A stretch of 64,000 bases of DNA, from NCBI GenBank assembly GCA_030141605.1, contig JAQGDQ010000043.1:761501-825500 (forward strand). The letters are read 5' to 3'. The notes beneath the pieces are model-generated. The model was not told the origin of the DNA. It saw only the letters and a program-made list of their open reading frames with translations, and did no database searches. The position numbers and the translations under genes were made by a program. The stretch is from Tubiluchus corallicola (lineage: Eukaryota > Priapulida > Priapulimorpha > Priapulimorphida > Tubiluchidae). Positions 1 through 18,400 of this stretch are shown here, in pieces. The first letter of the stretch is position 1. The number at the start of each line of letters is the position of its first letter.

Positions 1-130
1 GCAGTATGGAAGATGCAAGTATAAGTTCCTGACACGCCTTTCTACATTGAACTTCTCCGTTTTGACATTCACTTTGGATTCTACAGAACATTGGCTGAAA
101 CAGTAAAGCCTTCGTGACGGCATAATCTAT

Positions 131-236
131 ATTTCTGTCTGTCGCTCTCCCTCTTTCTCTCTGTTTGTCTACCTGTGTCTCTACCAAATCAAATCAAATG
201 TGTCTCTGTCTCTCTGTGTTTCTCTGTCTGCCTTGC
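131..236. repeat. Pyrimidine-rich low-complexity tract
   Basis: The stretch is an irregular TCTG/CTCT-rich low-complexity run upstream of the first recognised esterase exon. Translations through it are Ser/Leu-rich artefacts. No earlier esterase exon was recognised in 1-429. Confidence 0.6.
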
Positions 237-429
237 GCCTGCTTTACGTTACTAGGACCGAACTCGGTACGTTTGTGGGCCCGTGTTTGATGCTTACATA
301 TTTGATGATTATTATTACTAATTCATCGTTTAGATATCTCTCAATCATTGCTGGAAGCCTTAGAGATGATTGGCCGCGAGTCAAGCACTAGCCACGTAAT
401 AAAAATGACACACCTGTATTTTTTCATAG

Positions 430-5256
<4,827 letters not shown>

Positions 5257-5423
5257 ACCTGTTAAGTATTTATTCTCAACTGTAGAAGCCTGGTATACTT
5301 GACGATAAAGCAATCATGCTTGCTTCGCCATCTGTTGTAGACGTAAAAAAACTTGGAGATTCCTATCCAGGTTAAAGTAGGGCTGAAAAACGAGCATATA
5401 AATGAACAGTATTAAGTGTTGAT

Positions 5424-5429
5424 AATAAA
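5424..5429 (+). terminator. Candidate poly(A) signal of the esterase gene
   Basis: AATAAA lies 168 bp downstream of the esterase stop codon, a typical distance for a short 3' UTR. It is the first such hexamer after the stop; cleavage would be expected 10-30 bp further on. Confidence 0.5.
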
Positions 5430-8400
5430 CCAAAAATAATTTACGTAAATGTTAATTTGCTTATAGAACATTTTTGTGTTTTGTAGCTCAGGTCTGCCTA
5501 AATATTACAGGTCTACAGTCTACTGTGTGTATACACACTCAGGCCTACCAGCTGCTTAAGACCTGACGAGCACAGGGTAGGAAGGGTAGATTCAGGAGGT
5601 AGATTCAGAAGGAGCAGGGTAGAATGGCATTAGGTCTAACATTCAAAATGTTCTAGCTATGATTTAGCTAGAAAAACAGGACAATGTGACCATATTGAGT
5701 CACTAGTGGGAAACGGCATGCATTTCTTAAGTAATAATTAGCTCTCTTATTTAAACTAATCTGGGTAATGGTGCCCACTGTGTGCCATTAAAGTGTAGAA
5801 TGAAATAAAAATCCTCAGTGTTAAGAGTATTTACGCACATCAAAATACTGCTAAATGCAAATGCGTCTGGTGCAAAACTACAAACTACTATAGTGCATAA
5901 AACTAAAACTAAAAGCAACAACTCACTACACACATTCACATACACAGCTACAATAATACAGTACATGGGCACAGTACACTAAGTAAAATACTTAATAGGC
6001 CTATAGGTCAGACAAAAAATACATCAAATTATTTTGACATGCACACCACATATATTACGTAACAAAAATTACTTACACAGATTACCGTTTCACAATTTGT
6101 TTAGTGTAACACAGGGATTCTCATTCAATTATCTGATTCGGACACGGATATACAAATTTGAATTTTGAAATTTGAACTAGCCGGCTTAACTGACTAGCTT
6201 TGTAGTGAAATTATACTAGATTAATTTTTTATCAATTAAAAATTAAGTTCCTATGGCGTTGTAAATTACGTTTGTAGTTCGTCGACAAACACGTCAACAC
6301 CCAAAATAAAACAGGAAGGTGGCGTCATCTAGCGATCAGTTTACGAAACTTTAAAAATAATTAAGGGTGATTTATTACTTCTAATAAAATTAATGTACTA
6401 ACGTAACCTTCGGCGAACAATAGCACTTATTTAAAATACTGAACAGTAAAAAAGGAAGATTTGAATTTGAATACTTAAAAATTACGATTTGTTTATTTTA
6501 GCCAAGGCAAAATGAATAAGAAATTTAAAAATCAACATGGCACAGAAATTTTAACAGATCATCCACTAAAATAACACACTCTTAGGGACACGGTTCATTA
6601 TGAAAATAAAATATGGATTGGCAAATTCTTTACAAAATAGCACAGAATTATTGAGTAGGACTATAAGAATAATCGTGATTATATTCATACTTATAACCAC
6701 TCTATGTTGAACACAACCGTGTCGTGTAAATGCATCAGTAAGAGTGAAGTGTGAGAATAAGTACAGCGTTTAGGTAAAAATTACAAATAAATTACCATGA
6801 ACAACATTGCAAATCGAGAATCACATTAACATTAACATAACATTTAACATGTACTTTACACAGCCAATAATGTGCAATGAAATTTATTCCATTACAGAAA
6901 AAAACTTATTTTTACTAATACCCACAATCCATTGTTATCAAGTTCCTGACATTTCTTAAACTTGTCTTATATAAGGTCAGCCACATTATTACACGTTATT
7001 AATATTCTCAATTAACAGAGACTTGTGGAATTAAGTGAGAATGTTCACTGTACCATTATATGGATTAGAATTGTCTATAAAATCATATATAAAATGACAT
7101 AATGTCATCACGCTGCCACATGTGCTATAAAACCACGTCAAATGACATTGCATTATAAGCACTGCACTCCATGCAATGCCAGCACAATTCACACAATTGA
7201 CATTCAAATAAATGCAATACTATTCAGTTGCATCTCAGAACTTACCCTAAATAAATAAAAGCCAATATGTTTACTGCTACATATGTAAGCACAGGTAGTA
7301 ATGATTGTGAACAATCTAAAAAGTAGGCTCCTAAATCAGGTAAAAAGCTGGGGATACAAATTCAAGGCTTAAATGCAAAATATTCATTTAAAATAAACCA
7401 AGTTTCAAAGATGCAAAAATAAACTAGCGAATGAGACTAGAACATCTTTACTTATCTTATGCTGAAAGCTAAATGCAGGTTGGCATGTAGGCACACTGTA
7501 TTCATGTTTCTGCTACATACATGACAAGTTCAGTTCAGTTTATCACAAGCCACGTAATGTTGGTTGTTTTGTAAAACAATTAACAAAAGAATGAGCACCA
7601 CTTTATTTACACTGATTTCACTACACTTTTCGTCTATGGAGTAGAAAACAATAACCATTATTGTTAAAGCTGGTGCTTCTTTCTTACATTTATCAAATTT
7701 TGGCTTCAAAATGTAAAACAAAATAAAATGACAAATTTAACATCGAGATCTATGAAAACTGCAAAAATATAATTCTTAAAAATCTTTGCAGACGTCACTG
7801 CAAAAAAAATCAGAGGCATTATTTTAAGAAAATTAGACAAAGTACATTATCATAATAGAATAAAAGCCTATGTATCTTGTTTGACAAATTTTCTCCAGCT
7901 TTGAATACTTAACTTACTACCAGTTTCTTTATACATGTAATGACTACTTATGATTGCTTAATAACTTAAGAAAATAAAAATTAGAACACAAAACATAAAC
8001 GTTTTAATGTAAAGGAAGTGTTGACAATCAATTATAGATTGGCACAAAAACACAAGTTTTCACAGTATCAATTTGGAAACGTTTTGTCTAGAAAATGAGA
8101 TTGCAAAATTTTTACTAAAGAAATCCACAATGCAGTTCGACATTTATGTGTTTACTTAACTAAAAATTCACTTAGTCTAAAACGTAGCATAGGTTCATCC
8201 CTGGTTCAAATCTTAGTCAAGCCATAATGCATTTATACAATTGATTAATCATCAATTCCTGCTACTACAATTCATTATAAAAACTAATTTTCTTACAAAG
8301 AAGATGTGGGATTAGACTAGATGACATTGTAATGTAGGTAAAACATACACATTTATAACCAGACATGATTAAAGCAACAAAATGTTTTAAATCTACATCC

Positions 8401-9413
8401 TTTTTTCTCCAATAACAACAGAATGCAATAATAATAATAAAATCTTAAGCTGCCCAGTTAAAAAGAGATAAAATTTTCACTTACATCATCAACGTTTTGC
8501 ATTTTATAGCAAAAATTAACAAACTTCTCATATTATTTTGTAATTTATGAAACCAGCTGTGCACTAAAATGCTTTTCGTACATTTGACTACAACAGAGCA
8601 ACAGTAGTTTAATTACAATGTGTACAACAGTCACAGATGAAATCATACACCAAGACAATATTAGACTTTGCATGTTTTAGTTAAAACTATGAAAGTTTTT
8701 AAACATTCTTATAAAATTATTAAAATTCTAAAGTTGAGTGAAGCAATTCTAAAGGTGAAACTTTTTTGGTGTTTGGTTAGTTTAACTACAAGATGAATCT
8801 CCTGCTTTTGCAAAAGTAACTGTACATTTTAAATAAAATTGGGACAAAAGTTATATTCCTGAGACCTACGAAGCATACATTGATGCTCACAAATTTAGCA
8901 CACTTTGAACAGTGCTGTAATAATTTTTTAATTAGATGACAAAAAAGTCTACAACCAAAGTAAGATATTCACAATAGAAATACTTTGGCGAATTATATAA
9001 CAGTTTAAAAAATATACACTTGCATAGAGTGTAATTTTATGAACGTAATCACAATAGCTTAGAGGCTGATCATCAATTATTAAGTCCAGTAGTCGATACG
9101 GCGATTGCCACCATGATACTTCAGAATGTGATAATGCTAATCACTTATGTATGTAAGAGGTCGACTGCAAAACAATCAGTTTTAATTGACCAAGCTAACA
9201 ATTCAAACATGACAGTGCAAAAGTTATACAACAAAATACACAATTAAACTAGATGAATCACGTGTAAAATATACATATTGGCCACTCCTACTTATGATCA
9301 GACTGAAAAATATGTTCACAATTTTGCTTGCTTGAATTAAATGCTATTTAGTACACACATTTAAATAATTTTTGTCTAATAAAATATTTTATAAAGACGT
9401 ACAATTAATATTT
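5430..9413. other. Non-coding interval between convergent genes
   Basis: About 4 kb of AT-rich sequence lies between the esterase 3' end and the stop codon of the TLC-domain gene on the other strand. Open frames here are short and lack family motifs. Part of it, next to 9413, is presumably the 3' UTR of the TLC-domain gene. No RNA gene or clear repeat unit was recognised. Confidence 0.5.
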
Positions 9414-12400
9414 TTATAAAACTAGATCCCATTTATCACTAGCACCATCATCTGGTACACTATCATCATCACTATCGTCAATACCATCACCATCATCCTT
9501 CTGTACAGCATCAAGAAGGTCGAAATGACCCTGATTTCGAGATCGGACGTCACCATTGAAGAGCGGTTTAGATGTACAGTCGTTGCTGTTTCTGTCACAT
9601 CGAATGCATTTCTTGTCATCGTGGCAGTCAGGACTGACAGCACGCAGTTTCTTGTGTTTCCTCAAATAGTCACCCTTTATTAACTGCCAGAATAGGCCAC
9701 AGTTAATGAGGCTCACGAGGGTGTTTCCAAACAACAAGAAAGAATAAAATCCTAGGGGGATGTCATAAAAATGCAGCCATAATCCTCGATACACTAGAGC
9801 TTCAATAAAATAAACAATGATATTATAATTTCTCTATAGGTAAACATGTCAGTATTACATAAACTTGTTAGAACAGGAAGTAAACAAACAACGGGTAAAC
9901 TTGCAGCCATTCTATTGACAATACTGTTGATTATCAGAAAAGAGTTTAGTTACGTATTATGCACTGCTTGTCTGCAAATCTAGATTATATTACATGGTGT
10001 TATACTCATTAGGAAAGTGCAATGATGCTTTCATTCTAAAGGGAATACAACTCACTGATTTTCCCCAAACAAGCTGAACTCAAGAAATTATTACAAATTT
10101 AAATTCCAAGGGTATTTAAACAGTACATTCACATAAATGATATACATTATGCAACGCGATACAAAATATCATGCTATCCCATGGGTGTTATTACAGTTTA
10201 GTAAAGTTTTGAAAAGATCAACTCTTGCATGTAAAAGAGCTCTCATAGCAAAATTTGTATTTCAGACTGCTTTTTGAAAAGGTATACACAAAAAACAAAA
10301 AGTTAGAACTGCCATGATGTAATGCTCATCAAAAACTAACATTATTATTATTGTTATTAATAGGCACATTCGTTGACATAGTTGTCACTGTCATCATCAT
10401 CATCACTGTCATCATTGTAGCATAATACGCAGGCAATAAAGCATTCAAAAAGAAAAAACTTAAGTGTTTACATATGTACTATACAGTGCACATTTACCTA
10501 GAGTGCCAAAGCGGAAAACAATAAAGGACACCATATTAAAAGCGACTACAATTCTGTACTGCCAGCAGTCAGGTGGGTAACGACGTGTCATATGCATCAC
10601 TTTTCTTCCATGAAGAAATATACTATTCACTTCTAAAGTAAGCACCATCACATGATAGCCTATATAACCATCTCCTACCACATTGTATATCATACCAGCA
10701 CATACCTGTAAAAGTATAGTGATTTTCTTATAATATCAACAACAGCAATGCTGTCTCACCAAATGTAGCACTAAATATAGTACTTGCAGTAATGTCTACG
10801 GTTGCATTATCTGAGAAGTTTAAACAGAAAATCTTATTTAAAGCAAGTTTCAATATCTAAATGTTTGATTTTTTTCTGTTAGAATTTTATGCATTAAGGT
10901 TGAGAATCACAAGTTTCATGATTAAGTTGATGTAAACTATCAGAACGTTATACAGTATTTAAATACATTTATGCACATCCTTGGTTAGGTATAAACAAGG
11001 ATGATTATTTCGATTCCAGACGTCGCGTTCCCATTCTCTAGTTCCCAAACTGAGAGTAAAAGCTTAGTGAAAACTAATTCGGGATGCGAACCATCCATTA
11101 CTCGCTTATTTAGTTCTTTCTGCCCAATTGCCAAGATGTCATTTAAACTACTATTTACCATAGTCACAGAATGCGTTTTAACATTATGATTACATCATTT
11201 ATGTTATTTCAATATTTTCCCTCTTCTCTGCTTCAGTTCCTTCCTTCCTTCCTTCCTCTTTCCCCTCTCTCTATACTCTACCTCCCACCTCCTTTTCTCT
11301 CTCCCCCTCTCTTTCTCTCTCTCTCTCTCTCTCTCACTCTTTTTTCTCATCACCTTCTCTGTCCCTCTCTCTCGTTCTAATCGTTACCAATTATCTTCAC
11401 CTTGTGAAATTGATTTTTTAAACTATTAAAAATATCTGCATGTAATTAAAAAGCAATATTGACGTCATCATTATGTTATGATCATCATTATGACATTTAT
11501 ATGCAAGAGTGATTTATATATTAACCTTTCTTTGCAAAAATTCAATAAGATCTTAGTTTTACTATCAAACACGATGTTGTATTTTGACTGTAAACTGCTT
11601 GTATGAACTTGCATCATGCATGGCAGTATCACGTGCCAGTTCAAGGCATCAAATGTTTGAAAAGAACCTAGCACTGAGTCTCTAGTGCCACATAATATTG
11701 TATATTTATGATGAAACCTTTCAAAAGTGCTCGTCAACATTTTTCCTAAACGTTCACAAAGGTAAACACGGTCATACATTTATGCACAGCGGAAGCCATA
11801 AAAGCTCTAGCTGATTGCTTCACTAAGGCTGAATGCTAAGAGGATAAGGTAAGATTACTGCTGCTCAGGTATACTATAACATCAAACGAAAAATATCTGC
11901 TTTTACCTTAGAGGATACCCTCTATCTGCCTGTTGTCAACACACTATATGGCATTACTCACTGACCTGCTCACTGTTGTCAGTACACTATTCTTAAGTGC
12001 TGTCATTCTTTATACATAGTATCTACTTTTCTACACCCTGATATGGTAGAATGGCTCTTGCTTTTCTCACTGTGATTGATTGACAGTTTTCTCATAAATT
12101 AGTTAAAAGACAAATGGTTGATGGAGGAACATGTAAATGCTCCACATTCTAGGCTCATTAATAGTTTATCCACTGCATATCGACTCCTGATCATTATACA
12201 CACTGACTACAGCACCTGTAACAAGCACTGATTCCTGAATGGAGTCAGCTGTGAATCTGTAATTGTAATATGAAATATCTATAAAGACATCTTTCTTAGA
12301 AACAGTTTTAGATGTCGTTTACTATAATTCTTTTTGTTTTTTATGCAAAGAATATTGTTTACTAATCAACATAATTTATTCTCTGCATGATTTTTTGTCC

Positions 12401-15400
12401 AATAAATCTATTTAACTTGTACAATGACATAATAAATTAAATTAAGTTTGAAAACTAACAACACCTGAAGGCAACTTTAGTCAGAGAGCCTAGCTGCCAT
12501 CTAGTTGCAACACTGCATGTAATTTGATCCACCTTGTTTGCGGCGCAAAGAATATCAGCTGTTAGCAAAGTTCGCCTAGGAATAACGTTTGAAGCTTCAC
12601 TTGGCACTGAAGACTGATCTCGTGAAATGAATGCATGCTCTAATTTCTAGTTCAAGTAGACTTTAAGTTGTGGCAAAACTACATGTTTATAGCTACACGA
12701 AACTGAAGTCTTTATGTCCTCTTTGTAGGCATTAGCTACTTCATCTACCACAAAATGAAAATCATGATTTGACAAAACATTGTCTAATATTTCACATACC
12801 GGTAAGTGATGTATGCAGACCTCCCAGTGTGCCAAGAATCCCACTTCATATAAAATGTCGAAGAAATCATAGCAGAAATATCCTACAACAATAACGCAAT
12901 ATAAGAACCCTACATAAAAGTAAATGGAAGGAGTTTACAATTCCCTGCCCTACCCTTACCCCTACACTAGCCCTAATCCTAACCCTAACTCTAATCCGTT
13001 TCACGAATTAATTTCTTCTGTGTTAGGAATGTAAACTTTAGTCAAGTAAATTAACATAGCAAAATTCAAAGGAAGATGGCAAATGCAAATTCAAAAGCAA
13101 AAAGTTGTGGCAGTTTTAGAACCGATCCATAAAGGCTGCGAACATTTTACATTTGAATGATAGGACTTACGGGATTATTTTGCAGGGTGGCCCCAAACAT
13201 ATAGCCATTCTACGGGATAAACCCACTAAAATGTTACCCTGTCTGATTATTAAAGCACTCAACAATAACACAGGACACACACTCACCCACTGAGGACATT
13301 TTATCTTTATAAATTATAGATATTCTGTAGGATTGAAAAGGTTTTCAAGTAAGACCACATTTCTTGCATTTCTCGTGGGAATTTTAATTATTCTGGAGAA
13401 AAAGCCAGACTTCGTAAATAAAAAAATAAAGTAGCAGAATGATATGGCTGGCATAAGAGGCACTATTTAAATTTTACTGTGATTGATTTGCCTATAATGA
13501 AATTCTAAAAAACAGCTACAGTTTTTGGAATTTGGAAACCGTTTAAGCTGTTTCATTGATCTTTTCAGTGAAACTGTACTTTACGGAAATCAAATTTAAT
13601 CTAAATTTATCTTTATGATGTAAATTAAATGTTTAAGCTAACCAGCAAAACATACAGTTAGCTACCATGATGTCAAATTACTACCAGAACATTTTGTTTA
13701 TTTCTTTATGTATTAGCTAGAAGTAAATTTATGAATTCTGTACCCAAGCCACAAATCAAGAATACCCTAATATTTTGAAATTTACATTTATCAGTGCAGC
13801 AGTAGACAGGCATATCACTCAAAAATCTCTAGTCTTCTACATACAATAAGTAGGATCAAAGACGTTCCCTGGGCATAAACAGTTTATTTACTGGGAATGT
13901 ACTTGGTAGGACCATACCTGTAGAAAATGCACAGAGGACGTAACCCGCCGTCCTTTTGTAAGTAAAGAGATCTTCCAGGAGATCAGGATGATAGTACATT
14001 CTATAAAAAAACAGACTGCAGTAATAAAATTGTCAGAACCTTTTTGGGAGATATTTTGAGTGATTTTAAATCAAGCCAACAATAACTCAACTTGCGAAAA
14101 AGTTGGGACAATATAATAGCTGTAGTAAATATAATGAACACAGTTCTGAGCTTTGAACAGTACAAATGCCCTTAAAACACATGGAAAGAAATGTGAGTAA
14201 AGAATAGCTAACATCATATCATAGTGACAATGATAACTAGACTGCAGTGCATATTATAATTTTTCAGCTTAGAACAAACCTTGCACAAAACTACTTTTAT
14301 GTAGTTTGATCAGTTAACATTACACTGAGTAATAAATGTTAAAGACTGTGGTAAAACAGGAACCTAGTTATATCAAGAATAGCACAAATGAGCGAAACAG
14401 GCAAGGCAGGAGAAGAACTATAACCACCCACCACAACCTTTTCCAGCAGATGCTGACCCACTTGTTAACCAAGGCCTGGCCAAGCAACTGCCAAATTTCG
14501 CTACCACTAGGTTATTTCCACGACCTACATAATTAAAAATCTTTGAGACTATGTACTTAGTGCTTTGAGATCCCAATTAGTTTTATTTTAATTTAGTTCA
14601 TCAGTTGTTAGTATATTCACTATTATAATATAATCAATAAAGTAAATGGTAATAATATTTCACAATAATTTAGATGAAACAACTAGTACTATTAACATGA
14701 AGCCATTAAGCATTGGCATTTGACCAAACTCTGCAACGAAGTCACAATAATGAGTGTACAACGAACCGGGGGTATTTAGCTTGTCAATAAATTCTGACGG
14801 ACAACGAAAATATCTCCGCTTCCTAAAATTTACCGATCAGCTTTGCACAAACGTTTTATCGGTTTCGCGAAATAAAATGGCCAGTTACTGGGAACACAAA
14901 TGGAAAGCTAGCACAAATGATTCATGCTAAAATCGTCAGCTATAATTGAATAGAGCATTACACAGAAGGGGAGCCAGCTACGATTCAATATAACTTTTGA
15001 GAAAAGTTAGACGCTTTTATTACGTAGGTATACACACCCTGATGCAGAAATATTGCATCTTAAGTTGCTCAATAGTGGAATTTACATGAGGGGCTACCGA
15101 CAGCGACGGTCGGCCTGACCACATCCAAAATGACTGCATAGTGTAACTCTAACTCAGATAACTTCATTTTTACAGAATTTGACACTTTGCAAGTTTAGTC
15201 TGCACCAGCACACGTTGCTAAACCTACAAGTCTGCACGTTTTTTTTCGGACTTCTGGTGATGAAACACCATTAAACATTCATAGAAAGTTGAAGTGATGA
15301 CAGAACTTTCAACATGTTACTACTGCTCCCTGTTCCTTGTAACACCACCACTAGAACCGACGCTTCTTTATTAAATTTTACGTAAACCTTACGTAATGAC

Positions 15401-18400
15401 AGTAATAGGTGATGACAGTGTCGAAATGATTCAATACTCTCCCTGGTAGCTCCAAGCTCCATATTGATTCTGGAAATTTTCCGGTTCACATCCAAATGGC
15501 TAAGACATCTCTGTCTGTTCAGTGCCTCGTCTTAATAGATTGCATTTTATAACCTTGATAATGAGCCAAATTCCAGTCCCGCCATAACCATCCACATTGC
15601 ACATACAGCTCATGCCAAAGACTGTTGAATTCCTATTTGCAGTGTCTCAAGTAAACTCAAATTGTATAAGAAATTCTGCAACACATTTTTATTATTATCT
15701 TAATTTAGAACGCATTTTGTATAGATAAATTTTAATGAAATGTAAGACGCTTATAAATGACTTTACAGCTCATTAAAAAAGCAATAACACAAGCGCGGTG
15801 TATCACGCAAACTGTTCAATGTTGGTCTGTTGGACCTCCTCCCCATTAACCGCCAAGGTACTTCTCATTAGTGCTCAGTATAACAATTAATTAGTCTCCG
15901 TCCTTAGTATAATTTTAGTGATAATCTTACAAACTCAATGTAATTAGTCAGCTTTTGATGAATAGGTTCTGTTGCATTTTTTATGAAGCTGCCCCGTATG
16001 AACTTTAGTTAAGCGTTTAATTAACCTTTGGTCGGCCTCGCCTGAGAATAATACTTAAAAGTATAGTACACGCCAACCAATCTAGTTCTGTTTGGGTAGA
16101 CTTTGAACCAAAGTGCGTGGCAACACAAACAAGCTGTAATAACACAAAGAAGGAAAACGAATCACTTGATTGCGCAAGGGCATGGCAATTCTAACTGCCT
16201 TTTTGCTTTGTCTAACACATACCTATCAATCCCAACCAGACCTGAAGCTAAGCTACTGGCCATGTGAATAATAAAACAAACTGCATTTAATAAAACAACA
16301 ATTATTTAGCTTATTTTAATTATAATCAAAATCTTTATATACTTTAGACGCTGCATACAATTAGCACATAATTTATACAGATTTAAATGTTTTAAGAATA
16401 ATTACCATGCAATTTACGTAAATTAGGCGTTAGGCGTGCTTGGCTAACACTAAAGTCGTAATACCAACTAGTCCAACAACAAATTCAAATTTGAAATCAC
16501 CACCGGAGGTAGTACTCCAAGAGCCGACAAAGGATCCAATCACCCCATAATCAACAAAAGGTATGACCATGTTGTATTGTCACCATGGTGTGCAAAAGTG
16601 ACCATCTGACAGGTACTTCAGCGGGGCGTTTGAGGGGTATCAGGGCCAAAATCCCCACTCGAGGCTATTAATTCACCTCATTTTAAAATGTCGGATTTGT
16701 ATCACATGTTGTAGGCAGACTTATTTTATTGTAGGCAAACTTACTCTAGCTATGGAAATGATAATACCTGGCACCTGGAAAATGGGGCATTTTATGGAGG
16801 TGGGTAGATATGGCCCCTTCACGAACATGAATTCACCTCATAATCAAGAAAGCCAAATTCAGCATCAAATGAGTGTCATATTCAGAGGACTACTGAGGTA
16901 CTAATTTCTGACAAGCCCTGATTTCTGAGCTTTTTTCAGAGCTCATGGAATTGACTTATACTGCTTTTCTACACGGCATGTAAAGTCATCCTTTCCCCTC
17001 GCATTCCAGGTGTCTGTGCTCATGTATAAGTGGTGCAACGGAATGCACAGGTTGGGGTCATAAAACACAAGAAAGAAAGGCTTCATCAATGGTTCACGCC
17101 CCAGTGTGCTTATAGCAGTAGCGTCGCCTCAAAACTACTTCAAACTTATTCCCATTCAAACTGGTTAGTCAAACCAGATCTACTAGTTTGTATTTTGTTC
17201 CATTGGTTTATTATTACCCTATCTTCAACCCCTAGATGAGTGATAGTGGGAGTCTCTCTGGACCAAAACTGACGATATATGAAGAGGAACTCACTGTTGT
17301 ATTGACCTAGTTTTGCATAGTCCTCTTGTTTAGGAAGATAGCAATTTCTAAATGGCATAGCTCTTTGACCCCCATCAGTAATCATTCCAGCACTGTAAAA
17401 CCAACATTTGACTGAACAGAAACCTTTAAAAACGTTTACTGGAGAAAAAATAGCCTCCATCGCAATCGTTAAAAATACAGGAGGCTCAAGAATCAACAGT
17501 GTAACTAAATTATTATAATATCTGTTTGTCAGTGTTGAGATTCCTACCCGTGAATGAGCTTTGTGAGTAATATATTTTTGCAACGTTTTATACAATTGCC
17601 CACCCCACTAGAAATGTCAGTTCAAGGCATCAGACATTATCATTTTTTATAAATTAGGTAAGCGTGCCTGCAACATATGTGGTACAGATCTGCCACCTGG
17701 AAATGAGGTGAATAAATATTAATATAAAAACTCGTTTTGTCAGAAATTAGTACTGCAGTAGTAGTGTGATTATGACACTAATTTGGGTTCTAAATCTGGC
17801 TTTCTTCATTATAAGGTGAATATTTCGCCATCCTCTCAAAAAATGTCCTATCCGGATATCAGATATCATTGTTTTCATCACTAGGGTAAGCAACTAAGTA
17901 TGCCCAGAATTTGTGATGCAAATATCTTGAAATGTGGTGAATAAATCGTCTGAAGGTGCATTCCATGCAGGAACTCGCCAGATTTGTGGATCATCTTGAA
18001 ACGTGATAAATAAATCCACCTGTACCCCTCAAACGTCCCCACTAAAGTACTTATCAGACCGCCATTTTTACACACCACGATGACAATACAACATCACGAT
18101 ATAGTCAATCCTTTTCTCGACCATGAAGTTATCAAATCTCACTCACTCTTTGACGATGGGTTAGTTATTTGCGTCAACTTCATGTACTGCCCTCTTGTCT
18201 GGTTAAGTCACTCTGTGACGGAAACGCAATCGCTAGACAAGCTCCCAGAAAGGGCGAGGCAATTTTTATGAAGTGATTATATAATTAAATGTTAAAACTT
18301 TAATTGTAATTATTCCACAACCGTTACTACAGTTGGTTTCGGTTACGAAATATTTGTGCGCAAGGAATTCGGCAAAATTCTAATATACGAATCACTCAAC

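Noticed and set aside
12935-12996. Telomere repeat or chromosome-fusion scar
   Set aside because: The CCCTAA-like units are degenerate, short and shared with a second small element at 41178-41297.
17146-17595. 149-codon minus-strand open frame in the centre of the foldback element
   Set aside because: It has no recognisable domain, transposase motif or splice context; kept only as part of the element.
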